A stretch of 57,659 bases of DNA from an uncultured Rubrobacteraceae bacterium (GTDB taxonomy: Bacteria > Actinomycetota > Rubrobacteria > Rubrobacterales > Rubrobacteraceae), in contig CADCVG010000116.1 in NCBI GenBank assembly GCA_902806075.1, forward strand, positions 1 to 57,659, in the 5' to 3' direction. The translations under genes were made by a program, and so were the position numbers. Shown here piece after piece: positions 15,696 through 23,735 of this stretch (positions are counted from its first letter, which is position 1; every line of letters starts with the position of its first letter). The notes under the pieces were generated by a model. That model did not search any database. It saw only the letters and a program-made list of their open reading frames with translations, and was not told where the DNA came from.

Positions 15696-18154
15696 CTAGG
15701 CCTCCCTTACGGTCTCGGTTACCTCGGCAGCGCCGTTGCCAACGGTCTCCCGCGGCTTCGGGCCGGAGGAGTCGTTCGCTACGGGCGCGGACGCCCCGAT
15801 TGTGGGGGCTGGCGAGGGCTCCCCGTCCGCGTCGGCTACCTTTATCACTCTAGCCGCCGCGACCTTGAAGATGGGCTGCTTGGAGACCGGGTCCCAGTCG
15901 GTGATGGTCAGCTCGTTCGCGGCCCTCGGATGACCGTTCGGGCTGTCGCCTTCGGGGGTGTCGAAGTAGCCGTAGTGGAACGGCGCGAAGACCACACCCT
16001 CCCTGATCCCGCTGATGCGTGCCTTCGCCTCCAGGGTTCCGCGCGGCGTCTCGACGCGCACCGTGTCGCCTTCTTTGACCTCTAGAGACTCGGCGTCGGA
16101 TGGGTTGATCTCGGCCCAGACGTCGGGCGCGGCGTTATCGAGCTGCGGGGCGCGGGCGGTCTTTGTACGGGTGTGGAAGTGGTAGATCGTACGTCCGGTC
16201 GTGTATATGAAGGGGTACTCTCCGCCCGGCGGCTCGTGCGGTGGCAGATACCCGGCGGGGAGGATGATCGCACGCCCGTCCGGGTTCATCGCCTTGTGCT
16301 CCATCTCCGAGTTGGTCGCGCCGGTGATGAGGTCTGACCCGTACCTCTCGCAGTAACCCGTCCGGGTATTGAAGTCCGCCTCTCGGTAGAGTCGCTCGGT
16401 GCCCTCGGGGTGCTCGTCGTTGCACGGCCACTGTATGCCGGAGCCGCCCCTCAGCCTGTCGTAAGTGATGCCGGTGTAGTCGCACGGTCGTCCACGCGAG
16501 CACTCCTTCCACGCCTCAAAGCAGCTCTCGGGGTCGTCCCACTTGATGAGCGGCTGGCCGTCCTGATCGCGGAAGTCCATGCGACGGGCGTAGTCGAGGA
16601 AAATGTCGAGGTCGGGCTTGGCCTCGCCCGGCGGGTCGACCGCCTTCTCCGAGATGTGGACCGTGCGATCGGTGTTGGTGAACGTGCCGGTCTTCTCGCC
16701 CCAGGTGGCGGCGGGCAGGACGACGTCGGCGTATTGGGCGGTTTCGGTGAGGAAGATGTCCTGCACTATCAGGAAGAGGTCCTCGTTCTGAAGGATCCGT
16801 CGGATGCGGGTTAGCTCGGGCATGGAGACCGCCGGGTTTTGGTGCAACTTACCCAGAGGAAGTTTATGGAGCCCTGCTCGGCGTAGCGGAAGATCTGCAT
16901 GCAGTGAGTGGGTGGCGCCCAGTGCAGGATCGTCATCCGGTCCACATTCCACAGGTCGGCGAGCTCCTGTACGTGCTCCTTGTTGTCCCAGTTCCTGAAG
17001 GCCGGGAGGTCGCCGTTCGCCCCGCACTCCCGGTTGTTCTGGGCGGTGGGCTGGCCGTTCATCTGCAATAGATTACAGCCAGGCTTGCCGATCATGCCAC
17101 GCAGCAGGTGTATGTGGTTGACCTGGCACGCCGAGGCGGTAGCCTGGTGGGACTGGTAGAAGCCCTGGAGCACCGTGATGAGCCTCTCAGCGTTCCCGAT
17201 GAGCCGCGTGGCCTCCCGGATCTGCCCGGTGGGCACCCCGCAGATCTCCGCCGCCCACTCCGGCGTACAGTCCGCCACTGTCCTCTTGAGGTCCTCGAAT
17301 CAGATGGTGTTGGCGTTTACGTACTCCTCGTCGTACCGGCCGTTCGTGATGAGCTCGTGCAGGAGCGCGTTCATGAGCGCGAGGTTGGTGCCGTTCTTCA
17401 CCTTAAGGTGTACGTCTGCTCTCTGGGCGGGCGGCGTGGGCCTGGGATCCACGACGATGAGCTTCGGTGGGTTCGGGCCTTCGAGCCTGTCGAGCATTCG
17501 CATCCAGAGGACGGCCTGGGTTTCGGCTACGTTGTGGCCGTAGAGACAAATCGTGTCGGCGTGGTCTATGTCGGCGTAGGAGCCGGGCTGGCCGTCGGTG
17601 CCGAAGGTCCCCTTGAGCGCGGCGGCAGCGGTCGCGGTACACAGACGGGTGTTGCCGTCCATGTGCGGGGTGCCAAGGCCCGCCTTGCCGATCACCCCCT
17701 GCGTGTAGTACTCCTCTAAAAAGAGCTGCCTGGTGGTGTAGAAGCCGAAGGCGAGCGGCCCCTTCTCCTTAAGGAGCTGTCGGGAGCGCTCGACCACGAC
17801 GTCCATCGCCTCGTCCCAGGAGGTCTCTACCAGCTCGCCGTTTCTGCGAACTAGCGGCCTGGTGAGACGGTCTCTAGAGTTGTTGGCCTGCCAACCGAAG
17901 AGGTCCTTGGGGTCTACCCGCCCCTTGTTCACCCGGTCCTCTCCCCTGCCGCGCACGCCGACGATGCGTCCGTCCTTGACGGCTATGTCCAGAGCGTCGC
18001 CGTTGGAGTGGAGGATGGAGGCCGTCTGGACCCATCGGTCCACGTCGTCCTCGGAGACGCCTTCTTCGAGGAACTGGTCGATCCTCACGGGCCACTCCCC
18101 GTCCTGCTCGAAAGGCGTACGTTCGCCCCAGGGGTTGGCGATTCGATCCGTCAT
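15696..18154 (-). pseudogene. molybdopterin oxidoreductase with nonsense codon and frameshift
   Basis: An approximately 819-codon member of the DMSO-reductase superfamily (nitrate reductase / formate dehydrogenase type), split over three open pieces. The start is the ATG at 18152-18154 with AGGAGGA upstream. An in-frame TGA at 17300-17302 interrupts NANTI-stop-FEDLKRTV, where relatives usually have Gly (GGA). Downstream the same frame continues to about 16840, where a poly-A run (ACCAAAACCC on the coding strand) shifts to the frame carrying NPAVSMPELTRI. The C-terminus is complete and has the usual molybdopterin-dinucleotide-binding domain (TTGRTIYHFHTRTKT, VEINPSDAESLEVKEGDTVRVETPRG). The Mo-binding region NTRLCTATAAAALKGTFG retains the Cys. 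The N-terminal 4Fe-4S cysteines of the family are absent (VQTASILHSNGDAL stands in their place). Two lesions make a full-length product unlikely. Confidence 0.8.
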
Positions 18155-18423
18155 CCAGAAAGTTCCTCCTGTCCTGTGACCGCGATACGGCGTAGCATCG
18201 CAATCATCCCCTCCCCCAACAACGGCGCAAACCTCACCAGCACCGACGGACCTTTGTGTACTCAGGAGTGGTCCTGCATGAGAATCCGCACCGGCGACCA
18301 GCGCCAGCGTCCCCGACATGTCAAAACAGCCGGGGCGCGGGGCGCGAATAAGCTACTCTATCGCCGCTCCGGCGAGCGGTAAACTATCTGGACCACTCGT
18401 TGGGGACCGGCCGTGGAGGTTCT

Positions 18424-19020
18424 TCAGGTACGGCCGGGTTCCCCGTCCCGTTGGGCTTCGAAGAAGCGGTGCGGCTCGTCGAGGGGATCGAAGTCGAGCA
18501 CCGTGTAGTCCGGGACGGGGGTACCGTCCTCGCCATCCGCGGACTCGCCCGTGGACTCCAGGATCCCGCGCCGGGCCGCCTCCACGCGCTCCTTCTTCGC
18601 GTCTCGCGCCCCATCTTCTCCTAGGAGCTTGGAGAGGTCGGTGCTTTCGGGTATCTCGGGAACGGGCTTTCGGCCAGGCCCGTTCCCGTCCACCAGGCTC
18701 CGCACGAAGCTGTCCCTGCCCCTGCCCGTGAGGTCCGCAACGATCTCGCCGTCCACGACCGGCAGTGGGTCGAGGGCCACGCTCTTCACACCCGCGCAGG
18801 GCCCGTAGAGCAGCGAGACGAGCTCTCCGGGGAGCGTCTCTCTGGCCCGCCAGCACGTCCCCGGCGTCTCTAGTTGGAGGAACATCTCGGCCTCCTCTTC
18901 GAAGCTGAAGACGGGCAGGGCCTCCCCGTTCTTATCGTGAGAGATGGTCAGCACGTCCATCCGGCCGTTGTCTTGTCTTGCTATTACCCAGAGCGGTCTC
19001 ATTGGCCCGTTCCCTATCAT
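18424..19020 (-). CDS. uncharacterised protein, paralogue of the gene at 41912-42289
   Basis: A 198-aa acidic cytoplasmic protein. Its first 90 residues match the 125-aa product at 41912-42289: a strand (LWVIARQ), ALPVFSFEEEAEMFL against ALPLFDSNEKAEAFL, a conserved Trp, then VKSVALDPLP against VEYVALNPPP. The pattern of a short beta start, an F-D/S-x-x-E-x-AE-x-FL helix and a V-ALxPxP strand resembles SseB/DUF-type fold proteins, but no named family is certain. The C-terminal half is charged and probably flexible. The start is the ATG at 19018-19020 or the ATG at 19000-19002, which has AGGGAA at better spacing. Confidence 0.65.
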   Translation of the reverse strand: MIGNGPMRPLWVIARQDNGRMDVLTISHDKNGEALPVFSFEEEAEMFLQLETPGTCWRARETLPGELVSLLYGPCAGVKSVALDPLPVVDGEIVADLTGRGRDSFVRSLVDGNGPGRKPVPEIPESTDLSKLLGEDGARDAKKERVEAARRGILESTGESADGEDGTPVPDYTVLDFDPLDEPHRFFEAQRDGEPGRT

Positions 19021-19053
19021 CTATCGCCTACCTCTCCCTCTACAGATTGTTCT

Positions 19054-19413
19054 CTATAGATTGGCCTCCTCCGTGTCCCTACGGGCCTCTATCTCGAACC
19101 GGGAGCGCAGCTCGCGGAGGTTCTGTCGCAAGCCGTCCGGGCTGTTTCGTTCGGCACTGTTCAAGTCTTCCTGGACCTCCCAGATCAGACCGATCAGCCG
19201 CCTGGTGTGCCCAGGTAACGCGGGCTGGCCGACCTCGCCCCACATCGAGGCAGCCTTGACGTTCGCTCTCTTGAGCGCCTCGTTAGTCCTGCGCAGATCC
19301 TCATTCTCCAGAGCTTCGTCCGCCCCCAAGAGCAACCGGTCTAACTCCTCGTAGTCCTCGCTCCTCCGTCGATCTCCGTTCTCCATCTTGCCTCCAGTAC
19401 CTGCCGTCATCAT
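19054..19413 (-). CDS. hypothetical charged helical protein
   Basis: A 119-aa protein rich in Arg, Glu and Leu with helical stretches (YEELDRLLLGADEALENEDLRRTNEALKRAN and LRQNLRELRSRFEIEARRD) and a central WGEVGQPALPGHTRRLIGLIWEVQEDL. No family recognised. The ATG at 19411-19413 follows GGGGAGATAGAG; the frame is open nine codons upstream but without a ribosome site. The next gene leftward (the paralogue pair member) starts 33 bases after its stop, so the two may be co-transcribed. Confidence 0.6.
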   Translation of the reverse strand: MMTAGTGGKMENGDRRRSEDYEELDRLLLGADEALENEDLRRTNEALKRANVKAASMWGEVGQPALPGHTRRLIGLIWEVQEDLNSAERNSPDGLRQNLRELRSRFEIEARRDTEEANL

Positions 19414-19458
19414 CTCTATCTCCCCTGATCTTCCCTGCACCCATTACCAACGAGGGTT

Positions 19459-19600
19459 CTAGTCGAGCAACTCGCCCATCCCGTCCTTCGGGACTGGTTT
19501 GGAGAGCAGGTAGCCGTGCCGGATGCCGTAGCGTTTTCGAACTCCTCCCCAACCACGGTGAGGCCGGGGTCGTGGGCGAGCGAGACGACGGAGTCTGATC
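19459..19600 (-). pseudogene. remnant of an EAL-domain c-di-GMP phosphodiesterase C-terminus
   Basis: Two pieces on the minus strand match the last part of an EAL domain: SVVSLAHDPGLTVVGEEFE, which corresponds to the family's ALAHxLGLxVVAEGVE, and after a frame change and a deletion of about ten residues GIRHGYLLSKPVPKDGMGELLD followed by TAG at 19459-19461, the usual ending of EAL proteins (QGYLFSKPVP). The catalytic EAL motif and the rest of the domain are gone. This is a decayed gene end, not a coding sequence. Confidence 0.6.
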
Positions 19601-19622
19601 GGCGCCGGGCTGGGCACGTCTC

Positions 19623-20015
19623 TCATTTATGTCCCCCTCCCCCGGTCCTCTCGTAGACCTCGGAGAACAGGTCTATCTCCTCCCGATACCGCACGAGGGA
19701 CTCCGCCCAGAACTCCAGGTAGGACTCGCCGGCCTCCGTGATCGAGTACCTCCGCTCCGACGTCTCGTAACCGTCCCCGTCACGATCACAAAAGACCATG
19801 CCCTCGCCCTCTATCTGGCGCAGGATCCAGTACACGGTCCCGGGCCGCCTCTCGTGGAAGCCGTGGTCGGACATCCTCCACCTTAACTCGTGCCCGTAGG
19901 CATCGCTCTCCCGCAGATCGAGGAGCAAGAAGGGTACGAGCCAGGCGGTGGAGGGGGTCTCAAGCAAACCATCATCCATCCGCAATACCGCCGAGCGATG
20001 ACGAGCGGCGCGCAT
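19623..20015 (-). CDS. PadR-family transcriptional regulator
   Basis: A DNA-binding winged-helix repressor. The region AWLVPFLLLDLRESDAYGHELRWRMSDHGF is the typical PadR helix-turn-helix start, followed by the recognition helix and wing (RRPGTVYWILRQIEGEGMV, then SERRYSITEAGESYL). A C-terminal helix (FWAESLVRYREEIDLFSEVYERT) would dimerise. Start choice is uncertain: ATG codons occur at 20049-20051, 20013-20015 and 19977-19979. I use the middle one because it has GGGGAACCTGGGGGC upstream. PadR proteins often regulate themselves at ATGT/ACAT dyads, and such dyads lie about 200 bases upstream. Confidence 0.85.
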   Translation of the reverse strand: MRAARHRSAVLRMDDGLLETPSTAWLVPFLLLDLRESDAYGHELRWRMSDHGFHERRPGTVYWILRQIEGEGMVFCDRDGDGYETSERRYSITEAGESYLEFWAESLVRYREEIDLFSEVYERTGGGGHK

Positions 20016-20462
20016 GCCCCCAGGTTCCCCGGCTCTCTCTACCACCGGCATAAAGAACCGTCGATTTAAACATCGCCTATACTACCTCTCTACTTGCTAA
20101 ACTCCCTAAGCCTAAGTTGCGGTAACCATCGTAACTGATCCTGTGGCCCCCAAAGCCTACGGAGGACATCTAAAAGCCAAAATGGTTCAAAGTATGCATG
20201 CCTCGTACATAAAAAGATGTAACATACGTGTAGTTGATACAGATGACTAAGGTGTTATGTAACTACATACCCGGATCTTGCCCCATAAACACGCTTGTTG
20301 AGCATCTCCCCGTGAGGATACTACTTTAGCGTGTTGGGGTAGAGAAGGCCGGTCACGACGTTGAGGAGGGTTCGAGAAGTTGGCGAAGGACAGACCGGTA
20401 AACGCGGAGCCGGTAGTGCCCGGCGGGACACAGTTTCGAGCCTGGCCTGGATCTTTTAGGTG
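20016..20462. other. AT-richer intergenic region with several dyads, between padR and the glycosyltransferase
   Basis: About 400 bases between diverging genes, clearly richer in A+T than its surroundings. It holds a 17-base motif (20205-20221) also found at 30983-30999, the short palindrome ATGTAACAT at 20217-20225, and the inverted repeat TGTAGTT / AACTACA around 20229-20267. No supported gene. It should contain the padR promoter and probably that of the glycosyltransferase gene. Confidence 0.45.
20205..20225. promoter_or_regulatory. operator candidate: shared 17-mer with ACAT/ATGT dyads
   Basis: GTACATAAAAAGATGTA contains ACAT-N6-ATGT and overlaps ATGTAACAT. The same 17-mer with one change occurs at 30983-30999 in another intergenic region. 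ATGT/ACAT dyads are typical PadR-type sites, and the PadR gene is the neighbour. Binding itself is inference. Confidence 0.45.
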
Positions 20463-21209
20463 ATGAAGAGATCGCACGGGGGCTCTCGTGTCCGTCCTTT
20501 GTTAAGCGTGATCGTACCTGCCCTCAACGAGGAGCGCCACATCGGTTCGCTGCTCTCGGACGTCCTCGGCCAGGTGAGGGCAGAGGACGAGGTCATAGTC
20601 GTGGATGCGGGCTCGGAGGATGATACCGTTCCGGTCGTCGAGCGGTTCCCGGACGTCGTGCTGCTGGCCGGCTCTCCCCCCGTGGCGGCGGGGAGGAACA
20701 CGGGCGGTCGGAGGGCCCGGGGGGACCTCCTGATCTTCCTCGACGCCGACGTGCGGCTCCCGGCGGGGTTCTTCGAGCGCTTCGTCAAGGAGTTCGAGGA
20801 GAGGCGGCTGGACGTCGCGTGCCCCCTGTACGTGCCGCACCGCTCGACACCGGCGATAAGAGGCATCTTCGCCTTCTTCAACCTGGTCTTCAAAGTCTTC
20901 GAGCGGGTGCTCCCTTCGGGGGCCGGGCACTGCATCGCGGTGAGGGGCGAGGGCTTCCGGGCGAGCGGGGGCTTCGACCCTTCCTTGAAGTTCGACGACA
21001 TAGAGCTGATCCGTCGCCTCGCAAAGGGCCGGCGTTTCGGGATCGTCGCGGAGCGAGTCTATGTCTCTGACCGGCGCTACAGGAAGCACGGCATCGGGAA
21101 CATGCTGCTACGGTACATGCTCATGTCGCTCTTCTTCGCCCTCGGCAAGTACCGGTGGGCGAACCGTATCGAGTACGAGTTCGGCAAGTACGGCCCGCGA
21201 GAGGAGTAA
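20463..21209 (+). CDS. family 2 glycosyltransferase
   Basis: A GT-A fold glycosyltransferase of about 248 aa. The nucleotide-sugar site is visible: LLSVIVPALNEERHIGSLL, EVIVVDAGSEDDT, VAAGRNTGGRRARGDLLIFLDADVRLP with the DxD motif DAD, then GHCIAVRGEGFRASGGFDPSL and a C-terminal FDDIELIRRL. A short hydrophobic stretch near the end (NMLLRYMLMSLFFALGKY) may attach it to the membrane. Donor and acceptor are unknown. A GTG one codon upstream (20460) is also possible; AGGTG precedes. The single-gene context gives no pathway. Confidence 0.85.
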   Translation: MKRSHGGSRVRPLLSVIVPALNEERHIGSLLSDVLGQVRAEDEVIVVDAGSEDDTVPVVERFPDVVLLAGSPPVAAGRNTGGRRARGDLLIFLDADVRLPAGFFERFVKEFEERRLDVACPLYVPHRSTPAIRGIFAFFNLVFKVFERVLPSGAGHCIAVRGEGFRASGGFDPSLKFDDIELIRRLAKGRRFGIVAERVYVSDRRYRKHGIGNMLLRYMLMSLFFALGKYRWANRIEYEFGKYGPREE

Positions 21210-21212
21210 GCA

Positions 21213-21560
21213 GTGCGGATAGTCTCCACAAAGACACACGGGATACTCGATCACCTGACGGGGCGACCTCGCTCGCGGCTCCCAGGGCTTTGGGGATAGA
21301 GGAAGAATCCTCCGCGGCGCGTCCTCAGGATGACCGGCGCTGGGGGTACCGCCTATAGTATGCTCACCGACTACGAGCTCGGCCTCGTCAGGGTGCTGCC
21401 GATGCCCCTCCACCTGGCCCTGGACGCCGCGAGCGGCGTGTTGCTCGCCTCCTCGCCCTGGCTCTTCGGCTTCGCCGACAAGGGCTCACGCTACTGGCTG
21501 CCGCACGTGCTCGTCGGGGCCACCGAAGTACTCGCCGCCGTGACGAGCAAGACCCGGTAA
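21213..21560 (+). pseudogene. SPW-repeat membrane protein with compensating frameshifts
   Basis: The C-terminal part reads MLTDYELGLVRVLPMPLHLALDAASGVLLASSPWLFGFAD, the second repeat of the SPW family. Upstream in the same frame a GTG at 21213 begins VRIVSTKTHGILDHLTG, the expected start of the first repeat, but the middle is out of phase: ALGIEEESSAAR and preceding residues read in a different frame (about 21262-21318), with an in-frame TAG at about 21279. Two small indels that cancel each other explain the pattern. Role in general unknown; these are small membrane proteins. Confidence 0.6.
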
Positions 21561-21702
21561 GCGGGTGGCAAGATCAGGGCTATCCAGACCGGTCTGGCCC
21601 AAAGAGTGCAGCCGAATTGCACCTAAAGGGCCATAGCTATCTCGGCATAACATGCAAAAATACCAAGATCAGGAGGATGTCACGGTTTACGGAGGGTGTA
21701 GC

Positions 21703-22056
21703 ATGTACGAGGTAAAACGCACGATGCAGGAGGAGGCCTGGAAGAGGTTCCTCGATGCGGAGCAGGCAGCGCTGGAGAAGCGGCGAAGCGGTGAGTTCGC
21801 CCTGGAGCTGGGCGAGCCGGTTCCTGGCGAATCGTCGGAGGAACTCCAGTGGTTAGCCATCGAGGATCAGTACCTGGCCGAAGAGGGGCTGGTGGAGCTC
21901 AGGAGCGGCGAGGAGGCCTGGTACAAGCCCATCGACGACCTCACCAGGGAAGATCGCTCAACCAGGATCGAAGCCGAGAGCGTGAGGGCGGCCTGGCTCA
22001 TGGAACGGCTGAGGAAGTCGATGGCGCTGCAAAGTGTCGGTCGAGGCGAAGCTTAG
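21703..22056 (+). CDS. hypothetical protein
   Basis: A 117-aa acidic protein, helical throughout (MYEVKRTMQEEAWKRFLDAEQAALEKRR, ELQWLAIEDQYLAEEGLVELR, RSTRIEAESVRAAWLMERLRKSMAL), with no membrane segment or Cys. The ATG at 21703 follows GGAGGGTGTAGC; a frame from 21652 also exists but starts poorly. I do not recognise the family. Confidence 0.6.
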   Translation: MYEVKRTMQEEAWKRFLDAEQAALEKRRSGEFALELGEPVPGESSEELQWLAIEDQYLAEEGLVELRSGEEAWYKPIDDLTREDRSTRIEAESVRAAWLMERLRKSMALQSVGRGEA

Positions 22057-22470
22057 AGCACGAACGGCTGCGCCGGGAGATAGTTGTAAGCAACTCTGTC
22101 AAGGCGCTCGCGGTTATACACGCTCTCTCCGGCGCTCGACGAGAGCGTTGCACCCTGCACAGTCGAGAGGGGATCTCTTGGTACGAGCCGGGCCATCTGG
22201 GCCCGGATTGGACGGCTCGGAGGGCGGCTTCGCGGACGGCGGGCGCGTAATATAGCTTAGAGCCTGCACGAGGGTCACACGAGAGCGTATGGAAATTGCA
22301 TAAAAGTGTGTAGTGCTTTTCCGAGCAAGCTAGTTGATAATACTTTTGCCACAGTTTCCAGGGGCGGCGCCTTCCTTCCCACTTCTTTCCCACCATTCCC
22401 GGGCGCCGGCCCTGTTTTCGTCGTGGCTCCGAAGCCCTCGAAAGTAACACTCCGTGTAGGTAGTGCTGAC
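22057..22470. other. intergenic region, no supported gene
   Basis: About 400 bases between converging genes. It contains one perfect hairpin, CCGGGCC-ATCTG-GGCCCGG at 22188-22206, without a T-tract. Frames crossing it on either strand are short and Arg/Ser-rich. Nothing else is evident. Confidence 0.4.
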
Positions 22471-23487
22471 CTAGACGACACCTCTGGTTGCGTCCGGCAC
22501 GGCGTTGTTCAGCGCCTGGCGGATCAGGTCCGCCTGCTCCCTGGTCTTCCGCGCCCGCTCCTCGAAGCGTGCCGCCGCATGCTCATGCCCGCGCCCGTGC
22601 GACTCTTTGGCGAGTTTCCGCGACATCTGCGCGCCCTCCTCCAGAGTGTTGAGAGCAGTCCACAGGGCGCCCTCTAGAGCCTCGGTCTTTCCGGCGAGCA
22701 TGCTCTCGGCGGTGTAGGCGTGCCCCACCCGGCACCGGAACCGCAGGATCTCCTCGTCCTGGATCTCCCACAACGGCCCCTCGCACTCCGGGCAGGTGAA
22801 GGTCGAAGGGTGCCCGAGCTTCTCGACGTTCTCCGGCGTGGCCGAATCTATCGTCGCCATCCTGTCTTCCAACTCCATGTCGTCCGGCACCAGGTATGCT
22901 CCTTCCTCCTCCACCATTTCCCCCTCACGTACGATGCGCGACAGTAGCGGCGCGATCCCCGGGAGCGGGAGGCAATGGTCTACCTCTACGTGTTCGAGCG
23001 CGCTCTGGGGCATCCCGGAGAAGAGCGCGTCGTCCGGGTCTTGAACGACTGCCACGCCGCCGCAACGCTTTATGGCCGCGAGACCTACAGTGCCGTCGTC
23101 GAGGGCCCCTGTGAGGATCACGCCCACCGCCCGCGGACCATGCGCGACGGCCGCGCTCCGGAACAAGCTGTCCACCGCTGGCCGGTGGCGGTTCTCCTTC
23201 GGCCCGCGCACCGAGCGAACGCGCCCGTCCTCCACGAGCAGATGGCGGTCCGGGCACGCGACGTAGATGTGGCCGGGCCTCACGAGCGCGCCGTCCTCGC
23301 ATTCGACGGCCTTTAGCGGGCCGGAGCGGTTCAGGATCTTGGGCAGTACGCTCGGCGCCTCGGCCGGCAAGTGAACGACCACAAACACCGCCGCGGGCAG
23401 GTCTGCGGGTAAGCCGCCGACCAGCCCGATTAGCGCCTCGACGCCGCCCGAAGAGGCCCCGATCACCACGATGTCGCGTCTTGCCAA
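22471..23487 (-). CDS. cheB: CheB-type methylesterase with C-terminal zinc-ribbon-like module
   Basis: A 338-aa protein with a CheB glutamate-methylesterase domain but no receiver domain. The catalytic residues are in place: Ser in IVVIGASSGGVEAL, His in VVVHLPAEAP and Asp in VILTGALDDGTVGL. After a linker comes FTCPECEGPLWEIQDEEILRFRCRVGHAYTAESM, with Cys and His spaced like a zinc ribbon, then a helical tail. I start it at the TTG at 23485-23487 (MARRDIVVIG) with GTGGAG upstream; the frame is open a further 18 codons. Divergent from the CheB-CheR fusion, with which it shares a 248-base promoter region. The absence of the receiver means it is not controlled by CheA in the classical way. Confidence 0.88.
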   Translation of the reverse strand: MARRDIVVIGASSGGVEALIGLVGGLPADLPAAVFVVVHLPAEAPSVLPKILNRSGPLKAVECEDGALVRPGHIYVACPDRHLLVEDGRVRSVRGPKENRHRPAVDSLFRSAAVAHGPRAVGVILTGALDDGTVGLAAIKRCGGVAVVQDPDDALFSGMPQSALEHVEVDHCLPLPGIAPLLSRIVREGEMVEEEGAYLVPDDMELEDRMATIDSATPENVEKLGHPSTFTCPECEGPLWEIQDEEILRFRCRVGHAYTAESMLAGKTEALEGALWTALNTLEEGAQMSRKLAKESHGRGHEHAAARFEERARKTREQADLIRQALNNAVPDATRGVV

Positions 23488-23735
23488 GAACACTCCACGT
23501 AACGAATACACGACCGTGTCGCAGGGTCCACGAGGCATCAACTCCCCCGCCAGGCCCCTGCAACGCTAAGTATACTCTTTGCTCGCCTCTGGCCGCAAAG
23601 CTCAGATTTGATGCAAGCGATCGCCGAGCATATAATTCGCGAGCGCCGATGCGGCTGTGGCGGTCTCGTAGCACCCTTTGGTGGGGGCAACGGCTTATAG
23701 AGTAGCAGAGGAGATTGCCCAAAGAAGGAGAAGCT

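Noticed and set aside
17300-17302. In-frame TGA as a selenocysteine codon
   Set aside because: It is far from the Mo-binding site, where a Cys is already present, and relatives have Gly there; a second lesion downstream also points to decay.
22188-22206. Hairpin CCGGGCC-ATCTG-GGCCCGG as terminator
   Set aside because: No T-tract and 130 bases past the nearest stop codon; kept only as a note.
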